Made by a program: the position numbers and the translations under genes | NCBI GenBank assembly: GCA_947497265.1 | Contig: CANMFP010000001.1 | Span: forward strand, 62,001 to 126,000 | Origin: an uncultured Isoptericola sp. | GTDB lineage: Bacteria; Actinomycetota; Actinomycetes; Actinomycetales; Cellulomonadaceae | DNA length: 64,000 nucleotides | Direction of reading: 5' to 3' | The notes under the pieces: model-generated | Seen by the model: the letters and a program-made list of their open reading frames with translations, nothing else | Told to the model about the DNA's origin: nothing | Databases searched by the model: none | Shown here: positions 26,730 to 38,452 of the stretch, one piece after another | Layout: each line of letters opens with the position of its first letter | How positions within the stretch are numbered: position 1 is the stretch's first letter

Positions 26730-27371
26730 TCAGCCGAGCTGCTGGGCGAGCGCGGCGACGATGCGGTCCGTGACCTCGGAGATGTCCCCGAGACCGTCGA
26801 CCTGGGCGAGGATGCCCCGCTCTGCGTAGGCCGCCGTGAGCGGCGCCGTCTCGGCGTCGTAGATGTCCAGCCGACGCTCGATCGCCGCGGGGGTGTCGTC
26901 CTCGCGCCCTTCGGTCTCCGCGCGCTTCGCGATGCGCTCCAGCAGCTCGTCCCGCTCCGCGGTCAGCTCGATGACGCCGTCGAGCTCCCAGCCGAGGTCG
27001 GCCAGGATCCCGTCCAGCGCCTCCACCTGGTGGGCGTTGCGCGGGTAGCCGTCCAGGAGGAAACCGCCCCGGACGTCGTCCTCCGCGAGGCGGTCGCGGA
27101 CCATCGAGTCCGTGATCTCGTCGGGGACCAGCTCACCTTTGGCCGAGTACTCCTGCGCGAGCTTGCCCAGCTCCGTGCCGCCCGCGATGTTGGCACGGAA
27201 GATGTCTCCGGTGGAGATCGCGGGGATCGTGAAGATCTCCGCGAGGCGGGCCGCTTGGGTGCCTTTGCCGGCCCCCTGTGGGCCCATGATCACCAGACGC
27301 GTGACAGGTCCTTCGGCGCTGGGGGCGCCGTGGAGCTCGCGGCGGGTGGTCGGGGTGTTCGTCTCGGTCAA
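26730..27371 (-). CDS. adk: Adenylate kinase
   Basis: 213 residues with the TTG start at 27371. The P-loop MGPQGAGKGTQAARLAE, the AMP-binding STGDIFRANIAGGTELGK and GFLLDGYPRNAHQVEALD identify Adk. The lid is the short form (RAETEGREDDTPAAIERRLDIY) without zinc cysteines. Residues 1-22 (TETNTPTTRRELHG and following) precede the usual start; they result from the TTG that overlaps the secY stop (TTGA), which has GAAGGG upstream. No better start codon exists before the core, because the Val in VTRLVIMG is GTC. Confidence 0.94.
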   Translation of the reverse strand: MTETNTPTTRRELHGAPSAEGPVTRLVIMGPQGAGKGTQAARLAEIFTIPAISTGDIFRANIAGGTELGKLAQEYSAKGELVPDEITDSMVRDRLAEDDVRGGFLLDGYPRNAHQVEALDGILADLGWELDGVIELTAERDELLERIAKRAETEGREDDTPAAIERRLDIYDAETAPLTAAYAERGILAQVDGLGDISEVTDRIVAALAQQLG

Positions 27372-28666
27372 CGGAGGAACCCTTCGTAGTGTCGCTGCTG
27401 GAGCTGGGAGTTGACCTGCTTCACGAACTCGAGGCCGACGCCGACGATGATGAGGATCGACGTGCCACCGAACGGGATGTTCGTCGTGACGCCCAGGAGG
27501 ACCAGCACCAGCGTCGGGATGAGCGCGACGATGGCGAGATAGAGCGCGCCCGCCGACGTGATCCGGGTGATCACGAAGTCGAGGTACTCGGCCGTGGGCC
27601 GGCCGGCGCGGATACCGGGGATGAAGCCCCCGTACTTCTTCATGTTGTCCGCGACCTCGTCCGGGTTGAACGTGATCGACGTGTAGAAGAACGCGAAGAA
27701 GATGATCATCAGGACGTACAGCGCGATGTACAGCGCCTGGTTCTGCTGAGCGATGTTGTTGGAGATCCAGACGACCCAGTCGGCGGTCTGGTCGCCGAAC
27801 TGGGCGAGCAGCGCGGGGATCGCCAGGATCGAGGCGGCGAAGATCACGGGGATGACGCCGGCCATGTTGATCTTGATCGGGATGTAGGTGCTGGTCCCGC
27901 CGTACATGCGGCGACCCACCATGCGCTTGGCGTACTGCACCGGGATCCGGCGCTGCGACTGCTCGACGAAGACGACGATGCCGATCACCAGGACGATCAC
28001 CAGGATCATGATGATGAAGTTCAGCGCGCCGTTCGCACCGCCGGCGATCGACCACAGCGCCGTCGGGAAGCTCGCGATGATCGAGGTGAAGATCAGCAGC
28101 GACATGCCGTTGCCGATCCCCTTCTCGGTGATGAGCTCGCCCATCCACATCACGAGGCCGGTGCCGGCAGTCATCGTCACCACCATGAGCGCCGCCGTCA
28201 TGAAGCTGTCGTCGACGACGACGTCGAGGCCGCAGCCCGGGAACAGCAGCCCGGTGCGCGCCGTCGTGATGATCGTGGTCGACTGCAGGATCGCCAGGGC
28301 GATGGTGAGGTAGCGCGTGTACTGGGTCAGCTTCGCCTGGCCCGACTGCCCCTCCTTGTGGAGGGCCTCGAAGCGCGGGATGACGACTCGCAGCAGCTGC
28401 GTGATGATGCTCGCCGTGATGTACGGCATGATCCCGAGCGCGAAGACCGACAGCTGCAGGAGCGCGCCACCACTGAAGGTGTTGACGAGGCCGAGCAGCG
28501 AGGTCTCGCCCTCGAGCGTCGCCACGCACTGCTGGACGTTGCCGTAGTCGACGCCCGGGGTCGGGATGAACGACCCCACGCGGAAGAGCGCCATGATGGC
28601 GATCGTGAACAGCAGCTTGCGCCGCAGGTCCGGTGTCCGGAAAGCCCGGCCGAATGCGCTGAGCAC
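27368..28666 (-). CDS. secY: Preprotein translocase subunit SecY
   Basis: 432 residues with ten hydrophobic segments. FRVGSFIPTPGVDY, VFALGIMPYITASIITQLL, QYTRYLTIALA and the cytoplasmic loop with VEQSQRRIPVQYAKRMVG are SecY signatures. It forms the protein channel with SecE (61287-61541 in this window). The GTG start has AGGAGG four bases upstream. It is the first gene of secY-adk-map, after a 343-bp gap. Confidence 0.98.
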   Translation of the reverse strand: MLSAFGRAFRTPDLRRKLLFTIAIMALFRVGSFIPTPGVDYGNVQQCVATLEGETSLLGLVNTFSGGALLQLSVFALGIMPYITASIITQLLRVVIPRFEALHKEGQSGQAKLTQYTRYLTIALAILQSTTIITTARTGLLFPGCGLDVVVDDSFMTAALMVVTMTAGTGLVMWMGELITEKGIGNGMSLLIFTSIIASFPTALWSIAGGANGALNFIIMILVIVLVIGIVVFVEQSQRRIPVQYAKRMVGRRMYGGTSTYIPIKINMAGVIPVIFAASILAIPALLAQFGDQTADWVVWISNNIAQQNQALYIALYVLMIIFFAFFYTSITFNPDEVADNMKKYGGFIPGIRAGRPTAEYLDFVITRITSAGALYLAIVALIPTLVLVLLGVTTNIPFGGTSILIIVGVGLEFVKQVNSQLQQRHYEGFLR

Positions 28667-29009
28667 CTATCCTCCTGACCCGCCGCGGCGGGGTGTCGTG
28701 TCGCCGGAGTCCGGCGAGGTGTGGCGCGCCCCGTCGCGGCCGTAGCCGCGGCGTCGGCGCACCGACTCGGTCGTGGTCCGGCCGGGATTCCCGACGATCA
28801 CCGCTCGCGCAGCGAACGTCGCGAGCAGAACGGACCGTGACGGATTCTACGTGCCTCAGGAAGTGACCTGTGCCACGTGCGTCGGACGAAAGTAGCAGAT
28901 CGTCCGATCTCGGTCGCTTCGAGAGGTCGTCCCGGACCGGTCGTCACCCGTGCCGGGACAGCACGGAGGGCCGGCAGCGCGCGTGCGCCACCGGCCCTTC
29001 CGTCAGTTC
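28667..29009 (-). other. Intergenic region rplO-secY: terminator and candidate secY promoter
   Basis: 343 bp without a gene. Right after rplO, an 11-bp stem with one bulged base (28964-28974 with 28991-29002) would end the spc transcript. Further on, the minus strand has TAGAAT (28849-28844), a good -10 hexamer, but no clear -35. Between it and secY there is a GCTCGCG...CGCGAGC hairpin (28803-28826). The region therefore probably ends one transcript and starts the next, with a leader of about 170 nt. Confidence 0.55.
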
Positions 29010-29483
29010 TCAGTCCTCCGAGACGGAGCCACCGGCCGCAAGGATCTTCTCCTTGGCGGACGCCGAGACCGCGTCGACCGCGATCTCCAGCTTCACGGTG
29101 ACCTCGCCCGTGCCGAGCACCTTCACCGGCTGACCCGAACGGACCGCGCCCTTGGCGACGAGGCCCTCGACGGTGACGGAGCCACCCTCGGGGTACAGCG
29201 CGGCAAGCTTGTCCAGGTTCACGACCTGGTACTCGACGCGGAACGGGTTCTTGAAGCCACGGAGCTTCGGCAGGCGCATGTGCAGGGGAACCTGCCCGCC
29301 CTCGAAGCCCGCGGGAACCTGGTAGCGAGCCTTCGTACCCTTGGTACCGCGGCCCGCCGTCTTGCCCTTCGACGCCTCACCACGACCCACACGGGTCTTG
29401 GCCTTCTTGGCGCCGGCAGCCGGACGCAGGTGGTGGACCTTCAGCGGCTGGGCCGCCGCGTTCTTCTCGGTGCTGTCGGCCAT
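29010..29483 (-). CDS. rplO: 50S ribosomal protein L15
   Basis: 157 residues. [36 protein letters not shown] is the glycine/lysine-rich L15 N-terminus, and [21 protein letters not shown] follows. The ATG at 29483 is used; a GTG at 29489 overlaps the rpmD stop and shares the GGAGG site. Confidence 0.97.
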   Translation of the reverse strand: MADSTEKNAAAQPLKVHHLRPAAGAKKAKTRVGRGEASKGKTAGRGTKGTKARYQVPAGFEGGQVPLHMRLPKLRGFKNPFRVEYQVVNLDKLAALYPEGGSVTVEGLVAKGAVRSGQPVKVLGTGEVTVKLEIAVDAVSASAKEKILAAGGSVSED

Positions 29484-29485
29484 GA

Positions 29486-29668
29486 TCACTCGACCTCCTC
29501 GACGGTGACGAGGTGCGCCACCGTGGTGACCATGCCACGGATCTCCGGGCGGTCCTCCTTCACGGCGGTGTCGCCGATCCGCTTGAGGCCGAGGGTCCGC
29601 AGCGTGTCACGCTGGTTCTGCTTGCCGCCGATGGCGGACTTGACCTGGGTGACCTTCAGGCGAGCCAT
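29486..29668 (-). CDS. rpmD: 50S ribosomal protein L30
   Basis: 60 residues: [33 protein letters not shown], the L30 signature. It overlaps the rpsE stop by ATGA at 29665-29668 and is followed after 2 bp by rplO. Confidence 0.97.
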   Translation of the reverse strand: MARLKVTQVKSAIGGKQNQRDTLRTLGLKRIGDTAVKEDRPEIRGMVTTVAHLVTVEEVE

Positions 29669-30330
29669 CACGCACCCACCTTCTCGTCGGCCTTCTTCTC
29701 GCCCCTCGCGGCGAGACCGGCGGCCTGGGCACGCAGGAGCGGGGCCGGAGCCACGTCCTCGAGCGGCAGACCACGGCGCGCGGCCACGGCGGCCGGCTCC
29801 TCGAGGCCCTTGAGGGCCGCGACGGTGGCGTGGACGATGTTGATCGCGTTCGAGGAACCGAGCGACTTGCTCAGCACGTCGTGGATACCGGCGCACTCCA
29901 GCACGGCACGCACCGGACCACCGGCGATCACACCGGTACCCGGGGAGGCCGGGCGCAGGAACACGACTCCGGCAGCCTCCTCACCCTGGATGGGGTGCGG
30001 GATGGTGCCCTGGATGCGCGGGACGCGGAAGAAGTTCTTCTTCGCCTCCTCGACACCCTTGGCGATCGCCGAGGGCACCTCCTTGGCCTTGCCGTAGCCG
30101 ACGCCGACGGTCCCGTCGGCGTCACCCACGACGACCAGGGCGGTGAAGCTGAAGCGACGACCACCCTTGACGACCTTGGAGACGCGGTTGATCGTGACCA
30201 CGCGCTCGACGAAGGCGTTCTTGTCGTCGCGGGGGTTGTTGCGGCGGTCGTCGCGCTTGGAGCGGCGACCGTCGTTCTTGGACTCGTTGGCGCCCTGGGG
30301 GGCGCCGGTGTTGCGCTGCCCTGCAGCCAT
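29668..30330 (-). CDS. rpsE: 30S ribosomal protein S5
   Basis: 220 residues. [31 protein letters not shown] and [22 protein letters not shown] identify S5. The loop [11 protein letters not shown] is wild-type-like at the positions linked to spectinomycin resistance. A 45-residue Asn/Arg/Asp-rich N-terminal extension precedes the core. Confidence 0.97.
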   Translation of the reverse strand: MAAGQRNTGAPQGANESKNDGRRSKRDDRRNNPRDDKNAFVERVVTINRVSKVVKGGRRFSFTALVVVGDADGTVGVGYGKAKEVPSAIAKGVEEAKKNFFRVPRIQGTIPHPIQGEEAAGVVFLRPASPGTGVIAGGPVRAVLECAGIHDVLSKSLGSSNAINIVHATVAALKGLEEPAAVAARRGLPLEDVAPAPLLRAQAAGLAARGEKKADEKVGA

Positions 30331-30367
30331 CAGAGGATCCTCATCTTCCGTGCGAAAGTGGTCGTCA

Positions 30368-30739
30368 TCACAGCGCCAGACCGCCTTCGCGGGCGCCGTC
30401 GGCGACCGCAGCCACCCGACCGTGGTACTTGTTGCCGCCGCGGTCGAAGACCACGGCGTCGATCCCGGCGGCCTTGGCACGCTCGGCGACGAGCTCGCCG
30501 ACCTTGCGGGCCTTGGCGGTCTTGTCGTCGCCGGAGGCGCGCAGGTCGGCCTCGAGCGTCGAGGCGGACGCCACGGTCTTGCCGACCGTGTCGTCGACGA
30601 CCTGCACCACCATGTGGCGCGAGGAGCGGGTCACGACGAGGCGCGGACGCTCCGTGGTGCCCTTGACCTTCTTGCGCAGGCGAAGGTGACGGCGCTGACG
30701 AGCGACGCTCTTGCCCTTGCCCAGAACCTTGAGAGCCAT
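30368..30739 (-). CDS. rplR: 50S ribosomal protein L18
   Basis: 123 residues. [34 protein letters not shown] and [27 protein letters not shown] are L18, a 5S rRNA binder. The ATG at 30739 overlaps the rplF stop. Confidence 0.97.
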   Translation of the reverse strand: MALKVLGKGKSVARQRRHLRLRKKVKGTTERPRLVVTRSSRHMVVQVVDDTVGKTVASASTLEADLRASGDDKTAKARKVGELVAERAKAAGIDAVVFDRGGNKYHGRVAAVADGAREGGLAL

Positions 30740-31275
30740 CACTTACCAGCCTTTCCGACCTTGCGACGGACGACCTCGTCGGCGTAGCGCACACCCTTGC
30801 CCTTGTACGGCTCGGGCTTGCGGATCTTGCGGATGTTCGCCGAGACCTCGCCCACCTGCTGCTTGTCGATGCCGGACACCGAGAACTTCGTCGGGCTCTC
30901 GACCGCGAAGGTGATGCCCTCCGGGGCGGTGACCTTCACCGGGTGCGAGAAGCCGAGGGCGAACTCGAGGTCGCTGCCCTTGGCGGTCACGCGGTAACCG
31001 GTGCCGACGATCTCGAGCTTCTTCTCGTAGCCGTTGGTCACGCCGGTGATCATGTTGGCCAGCAGGGTGCGGGTGAGGCCGTGCAGGGCACGGGACTCAC
31101 GCTCTTCGTCGGGACGAGCGACCTTGAGGGCGCCGTCCTCCTGCTCGACCGTGATGGGGGCGGGCACCGAGTGCTCGAGGGACCCCTTGGGGCCCTTCAC
31201 AGTCACGAGTGCGCCGCTGATGGTGACATCCACGCCGGCCGGGACCGGAACGGGGAGCTTGCCGATTCGAGACAT
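30739..31275 (-). CDS. rplF: 50S ribosomal protein L6
   Basis: 178 residues. [18 protein letters not shown] at the N-terminus and the RNA-binding C-terminal block [18 protein letters not shown] are L6. It has 19 bp to the upstream rpsH and overlaps rplR. Confidence 0.97.
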   Translation of the reverse strand: MSRIGKLPVPVPAGVDVTISGALVTVKGPKGSLEHSVPAPITVEQEDGALKVARPDEERESRALHGLTRTLLANMITGVTNGYEKKLEIVGTGYRVTAKGSDLEFALGFSHPVKVTAPEGITFAVESPTKFSVSGIDKQQVGEVSANIRKIRKPEPYKGKGVRYADEVVRRKVGKAGK

Positions 31276-31294
31276 TGGCGTCTCTCCTTTCCGA

Positions 31295-31693
31295 TTACCA
31301 GACGTAGGCGAGGACTTCGCCGCCCACACCCTTGTCCTGCGCCTGACGGTCAGTCAGGAGGCCGGAGGAGGTGGACAGGATGGCCACGCCGAGGCCGCCG
31401 AGGACCTTGGGCAGATTGGTGGACTTCGCGTAGACACGCAGACCAGGCTTGGACACGCGCCGCACGCCGGTGAGGGCGCGCTCGCGGGTCGGGCCGTACT
31501 TGAGGTTGATGGTGAGGTTCTTGCCCACCTTCGCGTCCTCGACGGTCCAGCCGGTGACGTAACCCTCGGCCTGCAGGATCTCCGCGATCCGCGACTTCAG
31601 CTTCGAGAACGGCATCGTGACCGTGTCGTGGTGCGCCGAGTTCGCGTTACGCAGACGCGTCAGCATGTCTGCGATCGGGTCGGTCATAGTCAT
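31295..31693 (-). CDS. rpsH: 30S ribosomal protein S8
   Basis: 132 residues. [38 protein letters not shown] and the C-terminal [22 protein letters not shown] are S8, which binds helix 21 of 16S rRNA and in E. coli represses the spc operon. An alternative ATG at 31687 removes two residues. Confidence 0.97.
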   Translation of the reverse strand: MTMTDPIADMLTRLRNANSAHHDTVTMPFSKLKSRIAEILQAEGYVTGWTVEDAKVGKNLTINLKYGPTRERALTGVRRVSKPGLRVYAKSTNLPKVLGGLGVAILSTSSGLLTDRQAQDKGVGGEVLAYVW

Positions 31694-31772
31694 ATCGGGC
31701 TCCAGCCCTTCCTCGCCGGGGTATCCGTGCGGTGCTCAGCGGAGCACCGCACGGACCTGCGGCGTAGTTGTT

Positions 31773-31958
31773 TTACCAGCTGCTCTTGGTGACGCCGGGG
31801 AGCTCACCGCGGTGGGCCATCTCCCGCAGGCAGATCCGGCACAGGCCGAACTTGCGGTAGACCGAGTGCGGACGACCGCACCGCTGGCACCGGGTGTAGG
31901 CGCGCACGGCGAACTTCGGCTTGGCGTTCGCCTTGTTGATCAGGGCCTTCTTCGCCAT
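31773..31958 (-). CDS. rpsZ: 30S ribosomal protein S14 type Z
   Basis: 61 residues, the short zinc-containing form. Two Cys-x-x-Cys pairs are visible in [20 protein letters not shown]. It follows rplE by one base. A zinc-free long paralog, if present, lies outside the window. Confidence 0.97.
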   Translation of the reverse strand: MAKKALINKANAKPKFAVRAYTRCQRCGRPHSVYRKFGLCRICLREMAHRGELPGVTKSSW

Positions 31959-31959
31959 G

Positions 31960-32544
31960 TCAGCTCTCCTTGAAGGGGAAACCGAGACGGCGCAGCAGGG
32001 AGCGGCCCTCGTCGTCGGTCGTCGCCGTGGTCACGACCGTGATGTCCATACCGCGGACCCGGTCGATCTTGTCCTGGTCGATCTCGTGGAACATCGACTG
32101 CTCCGTGAGACCGAACGTGTAGTTGCCGTGCCCGTCGAACTGCTTCGGGCTCAGGCCGCGGAAGTCGCGGATACGCGGCAGCGCGACCGACAGCAGCCGG
32201 TCGAGGAACTCCCACATGCGGTCGCCGCGCAGCGTGACGTGCGCACCGATCGGCATGCCCTCACGCAGCTTGAACTGCGCGATGGACTTCTTCGCTCGGT
32301 TGATCTGCGGCTTCTGACCGGTGATCGCGGTCAGGTCGCGGATCGCGCCCTCGATGAGCTTCGAGTCCTTCGCCGCGTCTCCGACGCCCATGTTGACGAC
32401 GATCTTCGTCAGACCGGCGACCTGGTGGAGGTTCGAGTGACCGAACTCCTCCTGGAGCGCGGCGAGGATCTCCTCGCGGTACTTCTGCTTGAGACGAGGC
32501 AGTGCCGGGGCCTCGATGACCTCGTCGTGAGTCGTCGCAGCCAT
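31960..32544 (-). CDS. rplE: 50S ribosomal protein L5
   Basis: 194 residues. [51 protein letters not shown] and the C-terminal [26 protein letters not shown] are L5, a 5S rRNA binder that touches P-site tRNA. Confidence 0.98.
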   Translation of the reverse strand: MAATTHDEVIEAPALPRLKQKYREEILAALQEEFGHSNLHQVAGLTKIVVNMGVGDAAKDSKLIEGAIRDLTAITGQKPQINRAKKSIAQFKLREGMPIGAHVTLRGDRMWEFLDRLLSVALPRIRDFRGLSPKQFDGHGNYTFGLTEQSMFHEIDQDKIDRVRGMDITVVTTATTDDEGRSLLRRLGFPFKES

Positions 32545-32545
32545 A

Positions 32546-32887
32546 TCAGATGTCCTTCCCGGAACGCTTGGCGTAGCGGACGCGCACGGTACGCGTGCGA
32601 CCGTCCTGCTCGACCTCCTCGAGACGGAACCCGACGCGCGTCGGCTTCTTGTCCTCGGGGTCGACCAGCATCACGTTGGAGACGTGGATCGGCGCCTCGA
32701 CGGTCTCGATGCCACCCGTGCGGGTGCCACGCGACGTCTGGCCGGCCTTCACGTGCTTGGTCACGCGCTGGATGCCCTCGACGATGACGCGGTCGCTGTC
32801 GGTGAGCACCTCGAGCACGCGGCCCGTCAGGCCCTTGTCACGACCGGCGATCACGATCACCTGGTCGCCCTTCTTGATCTTCGCCAT
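32546..32887 (-). CDS. rplX: 50S ribosomal protein L24
   Basis: 113 residues. The KOW motif [25 protein letters not shown] opens the protein; [24 protein letters not shown] follows. L24 is an early assembly protein. It is tightly packed, with 1-2 bp gaps on both sides. Confidence 0.97.
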   Translation of the reverse strand: MAKIKKGDQVIVIAGRDKGLTGRVLEVLTDSDRVIVEGIQRVTKHVKAGQTSRGTRTGGIETVEAPIHVSNVMLVDPEDKKPTRVGFRLEEVEQDGRTRTVRVRYAKRSGKDI

Positions 32888-32889
32888 GG

Positions 32890-33258
32890 TCAGAGCACCT
32901 CCGGGGCCAACGAGATGATCTTCATGAACCGCTTGTCACGCAGCTCACGGCCGACGGGGCCGAAGATGCGCGTTCCACGCGGCTCGCCGTCGGTCTTGAG
33001 GATGACGGCGGCGTTCTCGTCGAACTTGATGTAGGAACCGTCGGGACGACGGCGCTCCTTGACGGTCCGGACGATGACGGCCTTGACCACGTCGCCCTTC
33101 TTCACGTTGCCGCCCGGGATCGCGTCCTTGACGGTGGCGACGATGGTGTCGCCGATACCGGCGTAGCGACGTCCGGATCCACCGAGAACGCGGATGCAGA
33201 GAATCTCCTTGGCACCCGTGTTGTCGGCGACCCGCAGTCGCGACTCCTGCTGGATCAT
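32890..33258 (-). CDS. rplN: 50S ribosomal protein L14
   Basis: 122 residues: [29 protein letters not shown] and [11 protein letters not shown], invariant L14. A 133-bp gap separates it from rpsQ. On the minus strand that gap holds a GGTGGGG...CCCCACC pairing (33336-33342 with 33372-33378), which could mark a weak processing or termination point inside the operon. Confidence 0.98.
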   Translation of the reverse strand: MIQQESRLRVADNTGAKEILCIRVLGGSGRRYAGIGDTIVATVKDAIPGGNVKKGDVVKAVIVRTVKERRRPDGSYIKFDENAAVILKTDGEPRGTRIFGPVGRELRDKRFMKIISLAPEVL

Positions 33259-33391
33259 CGATTGATCTCCTGTCGTCGAGCTGGTTCTCGGCCCGGGCTG
33301 TCCCAGGCGAGCCTTGCCGAACGGATAGTTGCTGTGGTGGGGACCCGACGCATACGTGTGTCACACCGCGCCCCCACCGGGAAGGACTGTC

Positions 33392-33676
33392 TTACTTGGC
33401 CTTCTCGAGGATCTCCACCAGTCGCCACCGCTTGGTCGCGGACAGCGGGCGGGTCTCCATGATGACGACCAGGTCGCCGATGCCGGCGGAGTTCTGCTCG
33501 TCGTGCACCTTGACCTTGTTGGTACGGCGCATGACCTTGCCGTAGAGCGGGTGCTTCACGCGGTCCTCGACCTCGACGACGATGGTCTTGTCCATCTTGT
33601 CGCTGACGACGTATCCGCGACGCACCTTGCGGGTTGCCCGCTCCTCGGTGGTCACCGTCTCGGTGTTCTCGCTCAT
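33392..33676 (-). CDS. rpsQ: 30S ribosomal protein S17
   Basis: 94 residues. [36 protein letters not shown] and [21 protein letters not shown] are S17. The ATG at 33676 has GAGG six bases before it; an in-frame GTG at 33691 overlaps rpmC. Confidence 0.97.
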   Translation of the reverse strand: MSENTETVTTEERATRKVRRGYVVSDKMDKTIVVEVEDRVKHPLYGKVMRRTNKVKVHDEQNSAGIGDLVVIMETRPLSATKRWRLVEILEKAK

Positions 33677-33683
33677 CAGTGCC

Positions 33684-33923
33684 TCACTCACTCACGCTCG
33701 GGGCCGTACGGATGCCGAGCTCGCGCTCGCGCAGGACCGTGTAGATCCGCGCGATGTCACGCTTGACCGCCTTGAGGCGGCCGTGCGACTCGAGCTGGCC
33801 GGTGGCGGCCTGAAAGCGCAGGTTGAAGAGCTCCTGCTTCTGCTCCTTGAGCTTCGCGACGAGAGCCTCGTCGTCGAAGCCGTCGAGGTCGGCCGGGGCA
33901 AGCCCCTGGGTACCGATTGCCAT
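33684..33923 (-). CDS. rpmC: 50S ribosomal protein L29
   Basis: 79 residues. [47 protein letters not shown] is the helical-hairpin L29 core. L29 lies at the exit tunnel and helps form the SRP and trigger-factor dock. The ATG overlaps the rplP stop (ATGA). Confidence 0.97.
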   Translation of the reverse strand: MAIGTQGLAPADLDGFDDEALVAKLKEQKQELFNLRFQAATGQLESHGRLKAVKRDIARIYTVLRERELGIRTAPSVSE

Positions 33924-34342
33924 CAGTTCGCACCACCTTCGCGCACCACGAAACGGCACTTCATCGGGAGCTTGTGCATCGCGCGGCGCAGGGCCTCGCG
34001 AGCAAGCTCCTCAGGGACTCCGGCCAGCTCGAAGACGATGCGGCCGGGCTTGACGTTGGCGACCCACCACTCGGGCGAACCCTTACCGGAACCCATGCGG
34101 GTCTCGGCAGGCTTCTTCGTGAGCGGGCGGTCCGGGTAGATGTTGATCCAGACCTTGCCGCCACGCTTGATGTGGCGGGTCATCGCGATACGAGCAGCCT
34201 CGATCTGGCGGTTCGTGACGTAGGCGGGCTCGAGAGCCTGGATGCCGTAGTCGCCGAACGAGATCGTGGTGCCACCCTTGGCCATGCCGGAGCGCTTCGG
34301 GTGGTGCTGCTTGCGGTGCTTGAGCCTGCGCGGGATCAGCAT
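33923..34342 (-). CDS. rplP: 50S ribosomal protein L16
   Basis: 139 residues. [65 protein letters not shown] is the L16 core near the A-site. It starts 3 bp after the rpsC stop. Confidence 0.98.
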   Translation of the reverse strand: MLIPRRLKHRKQHHPKRSGMAKGGTTISFGDYGIQALEPAYVTNRQIEAARIAMTRHIKRGGKVWINIYPDRPLTKKPAETRMGSGKGSPEWWVANVKPGRIVFELAGVPEELAREALRRAMHKLPMKCRFVVREGGAN

Positions 34343-34345
34343 GAC

Positions 34346-35197
34346 TCAGGCCTCCGTTCCGGACTCTGGGGCCGCGGCCTGCTCGGCCGGGGCCGGCGCG
34401 TCGGACGCAGCGGGGGCCTCGGCAGCGGGCTGCTGCTTCGGCTGCGACGGACGCTCGTTGCGGTCGTTGCGGCGCGGGCCACCACGACGCTCGGGTCCGC
34501 CACGGCCACCACGGCCCTGGCGCGGACCGGCGGCGGCCTGCTGCGCGGCGAACTCCTTCTCGGTCATGTCGCCCTTGTAGACCCAGACCTTCACGCCGAT
34601 GCGGCCGAAGGTCGTGCGGGCCTCGAAGAAGCCGTAGTCGATGTTCGCGCGGAGGGTGTGCAGGGGCACGCGGCCCTCGCGGTAGAACTCCGACCGGCTC
34701 ATCTCGGCGCCGCCGAGGCGGCCGGCGACCTGGACGCGGATGCCCTTCGCACCGGCGCGCTGCGCGGACTGGATGCCCTTGCGCATGGCGCGGCGGAAAG
34801 AGACACGGCTCGCCAGCTGCTCGGCGATGCCCTGCGCGACGAGCTGAGCGTCGATCTCCGCGTTCTTGACCTCGAGGATGTTGAGCTGCACCTGCTTGCC
34901 GGTGAGCTTCTCGAGCTCACCGCGGATGCGGTCGGCCTCAGCACCACGACGGCCGATGACGATGCCCGGACGTGCCGTGTGGATGTCCACGCGAACACGG
35001 TCACGGGTGCGCTCGATCTCGACCTTGGAGATGCCGGCCCGTTCGAGACCCGTGCTCATGAGCTTCCGGATCTCGACGTCCTCACGGACGTAGTCGCGGT
35101 ACCGCTGCCCAGGCTTGGTGCTGTCGGCGAACCAGCGCGACCGGTGGTCGGTGGTGATGCCGAGGCGGTACCCGTGCGGGTGAATCTTCTGCCCCAC
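34346..35197 (-). CDS. rpsC: 30S ribosomal protein S3
   Basis: 283 residues. The KH domain contains [20 protein letters not shown] (GxxG loop), and the C-terminal domain [28 protein letters not shown] follows. S3 is at the mRNA entry channel. A C-terminal extension of about 70 residues is Arg/Gly-rich and then Ala/Pro/Glu-rich, a low-complexity tail common in actinobacteria. It starts with GTG ([13 protein letters not shown]) and overlaps the rplV TAG by one base. Confidence 0.97.
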   Translation of the reverse strand: MGQKIHPHGYRLGITTDHRSRWFADSTKPGQRYRDYVREDVEIRKLMSTGLERAGISKVEIERTRDRVRVDIHTARPGIVIGRRGAEADRIRGELEKLTGKQVQLNILEVKNAEIDAQLVAQGIAEQLASRVSFRRAMRKGIQSAQRAGAKGIRVQVAGRLGGAEMSRSEFYREGRVPLHTLRANIDYGFFEARTTFGRIGVKVWVYKGDMTEKEFAAQQAAAGPRQGRGGRGGPERRGGPRRNDRNERPSQPKQQPAAEAPAASDAPAPAEQAAAPESGTEA

Positions 35198-35565
35198 TAT
35201 CGGGCCCCTTCCTTCTGCTCACGCGGTGCGACGACCACGGTGATGTGGCTGGTGCGCTTGAGGATCTGGCTCGCACGCCCCTGGGCCCGCGGTCGGAACC
35301 GCTTGAGAGTCGGGCCCTCGTCCACGTACACCTCGGAGACCACGTACTCGGTCTCGTCGAAGCGCTCGCTCGCGCGGTCGGCCTTGACCCTGGCATTCGC
35401 CACAGCGGACTCGACGACCTTGCGGACCGGCTCGCTCGCGGCCTGCGGCGCGAACTTCAGCACCGCGACGGCCTCGACGGCCTGCTTGCCACGGATGAGG
35501 TCCACGACGCGCCGGGCCTTCTGGGGCGTGACACGGACGAACCGCGCCTGCGCCTTGGCTTCCAT
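35197..35565 (-). CDS. rplV: 50S ribosomal protein L22
   Basis: 122 residues. [37 protein letters not shown] and the tunnel loop [39 protein letters not shown] are L22. The loop is full length at the macrolide-relevant constriction. Confidence 0.98.
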   Translation of the reverse strand: MEAKAQARFVRVTPQKARRVVDLIRGKQAVEAVAVLKFAPQAASEPVRKVVESAVANARVKADRASERFDETEYVVSEVYVDEGPTLKRFRPRAQGRASQILKRTSHITVVVAPREQKEGAR

Positions 35566-35608
35566 TGCTGTCCTGCTTCCTTTTCTCAGACCGTCAGGGT
35601 CGCCCCGC

Positions 35609-35890
35609 TCAGCGGCGGCGGCCCTTCTTGTCGTCCTTCACGTGGCCGCGGAAGGTCCGCGTGGGAGCGAACTCGCCGAGCTTGTGGCCGACCATCGCCT
35701 CGGTCACGAAGACCGGGGTGTGCTTGCGACCGTCGTGCACGGCGAAGGTGTGACCGAGGAAGTCGGGCGTGATGACCGACCGACGGGACCAGGTCTTGAT
35801 GACGTTCTTGGTCCCCTTCTCGTTCTGGACGTCCACCTTCTTCTGCAGGTGGTCGTCGACGAAGGGGCCCTTCTTCAGGCTACGAGGCAT
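35609..35890 (-). CDS. rpsS: 30S ribosomal protein S19
   Basis: 93 residues: [63 protein letters not shown]19 binds 16S rRNA next to S13 in the head of the 30S. Confidence 0.98.
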   Translation of the reverse strand: MPRSLKKGPFVDDHLQKKVDVQNEKGTKNVIKTWSRRSVITPDFLGHTFAVHDGRKHTPVFVTEAMVGHKLGEFAPTRTFRGHVKDDKKGRRR

Positions 35891-35904
35891 CTGTCAGGCT
35901 CCTA

Positions 35905-36741
<837 letters not shown>

Positions 36742-36772
36742 GGAAGTTGTCCTCGATCTGCTCTCGTCCGGC

Positions 36773-37075
36773 TCAGCCGACCGGACCACCGAAGATGTCG
36801 ATCGAACCCTCGCGGAGGGTGACGATCGCACGCTTCGTGTCCTTGCGCTTGCCCAGGCCGTAACGCGTACGACGCGTCTTGCCCTTGCGGTTGATCGTGT
36901 TCACCGAGGCGACCTTGACACCGAAGACCTGCTCGACCGCGATCTTGATCTCGGTCTTGTTGGCGTCCGGGTCCACGACGAAGGTGTACTTGCCCTCGTC
37001 GAGGAGGTTGTAGGACTTCTCGGAGACGACCGGCGCGATCAAGATGTCGCGCGGGTCCTTCGTCACGGCGGTCAC
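36773..37075 (-). CDS. rplW: 50S ribosomal protein L23
   Basis: 100 residues. [42 protein letters not shown] is L23, at the tunnel exit. Its GTG start overlaps the rplD stop (GTGA). Confidence 0.98.
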   Translation of the reverse strand: MTAVTKDPRDILIAPVVSEKSYNLLDEGKYTFVVDPDANKTEIKIAVEQVFGVKVASVNTINRKGKTRRTRYGLGKRKDTKRAIVTLREGSIDIFGGPVG

Positions 37076-37782
37076 TTGGTGGCCTCCTTCTCGGATGCAG
37101 CCTCGACCTCGGCCTCGCCCTCCGTCGCGACCGCCTTCACCGACTTGCCCGTGGTCGGGCCCGCCAGGAACGCGTCGAGCGCGCCCTGCGTGAAGACGAC
37201 GTCGTCGGAGACGAGCACGTCGTAGGTGTTCAGCTGGTCCGCGGTCAGCAGGTGGACCTGCTCGACGTTGCGGAGCGACTTGATGGTCAGCTCGTCCGAG
37301 CGCTCCGTGACGACCAGCACGTGCTTACGGTCCGTCAGCTTGGCGATCGTGCCGAGCGCGGTCTTGGTCGACGGGACACCGTCGACACCGAAGCCCGACA
37401 CCACGTGCACGCGGCCCGCGCGAGCGCGGTCCGAGAGAGCACCGCGCAGGGCGGCCGCCTTCATCTTCTTCGGCGTGCGCTGGTCGTACTTGCGCGGCTG
37501 CGGGCCGTGGACGGTGCCACCGCCGGCGAACTGCGGGGCGCGGGTCGAACCCTGACGGGCGCGGCCGGTGCCCTTCTGCTTGTACGGCTTGCGGCCACCG
37601 CCGCGAACCTCGCCGCGGGTCTTGGTGGACGCGGTGCCCTGACGCGACGCAGCGCGCTGGGCGACGACCACCTGGTGGATCAGCGGGACGTTCGTGGCGA
37701 CGTCGAAGACCTCGGCGGGGAGCTCGGCGGTGCCGGACTTCTTGCCGGTGGCGTCGAGCACGTCGACGTTCAGGTTAGCCAT
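37072..37782 (-). CDS. rplD: 50S ribosomal protein L4
   Basis: 236 residues. The tunnel loop [41 protein letters not shown] is clear. In E. coli L4 controls the S10 operon. A C-terminal acidic tail of about 20 residues ([17 protein letters not shown]) extends the usual length. Confidence 0.98.
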   Translation of the reverse strand: MANLNVDVLDATGKKSGTAELPAEVFDVATNVPLIHQVVVAQRAASRQGTASTKTRGEVRGGGRKPYKQKGTGRARQGSTRAPQFAGGGTVHGPQPRKYDQRTPKKMKAAALRGALSDRARAGRVHVVSGFGVDGVPSTKTALGTIAKLTDRKHVLVVTERSDELTIKSLRNVEQVHLLTADQLNTYDVLVSDDVVFTQGALDAFLAGPTTGKSVKAVATEGEAEVEAASEKEATK

Positions 37783-37787
37783 CTGTC

Positions 37788-38441
37788 TCAGGCTCCCTTC
37801 GCGGCGGTACGGACGAGGACGATGCCGCCCTTGGGGCCGGGGACCGCGCCCTTGACGAGCAGCAGACCCTTCTCCGCGTCGACCGCGTGGACGGTCAGGT
37901 TCTGGACGGTCTTGCGGGCGTGGCCCATGCGACCGGCCATCCGCATGCCCTTGAACACGCGCGAGGGCGTGGAGGCGCCGCCGATCGAACCCGGCTTGCG
38001 GTGGTTGCGGTGCGCACCGTGCGAGGCGCCCACGCCGGCGAAGCCGTGACGCTTCATGACGCCGGCGGTGCCCTTGCCCTTGGTGGTTCCGACGACGTCG
38101 ACCACGGTCCCGGCCTCGAAGGCCTCGGCGGTGATCTCCTGACCGGTCGTGTACTCACCGGCGTTGTCGGTACGGACCTCGACGAGGTGACGGCGCGGCG
38201 TGACGCCGGCCTTCTCGAAGTGGCCCTTGAGCGGCTTGGTGACCTTGCGCGGGTCGATCTGGCCGGCGGCGAGCTGGACGGCTGCATAGCCGTCGGCCTC
38301 CGCGTCGCGGACCTGCGTCACCACGTTGGTGGGGACGGCGACGACGGTGACCGGCACGAGCTTGCCCGCGTCGTCCCACGTCTGCGTCATGCCGAGCTTG
38401 GTGCCGAGCACCGCGGTCATGTTCTTCTGCTGGTTGGTCAT
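37788..38441 (-). CDS. rplC: 50S ribosomal protein L3
   Basis: 217 residues. [24 protein letters not shown] and the peptidyl-transferase finger [33 protein letters not shown] are L3. It follows rpsJ by 11 bp. Confidence 0.98.
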   Translation of the reverse strand: MTNQQKNMTAVLGTKLGMTQTWDDAGKLVPVTVVAVPTNVVTQVRDAEADGYAAVQLAAGQIDPRKVTKPLKGHFEKAGVTPRRHLVEVRTDNAGEYTTGQEITAEAFEAGTVVDVVGTTKGKGTAGVMKRHGFAGVGASHGAHRNHRKPGSIGGASTPSRVFKGMRMAGRMGHARKTVQNLTVHAVDAEKGLLLVKGAVPGPKGGIVLVRTAAKGA

Positions 38442-38452
38442 GATCTCCAGCC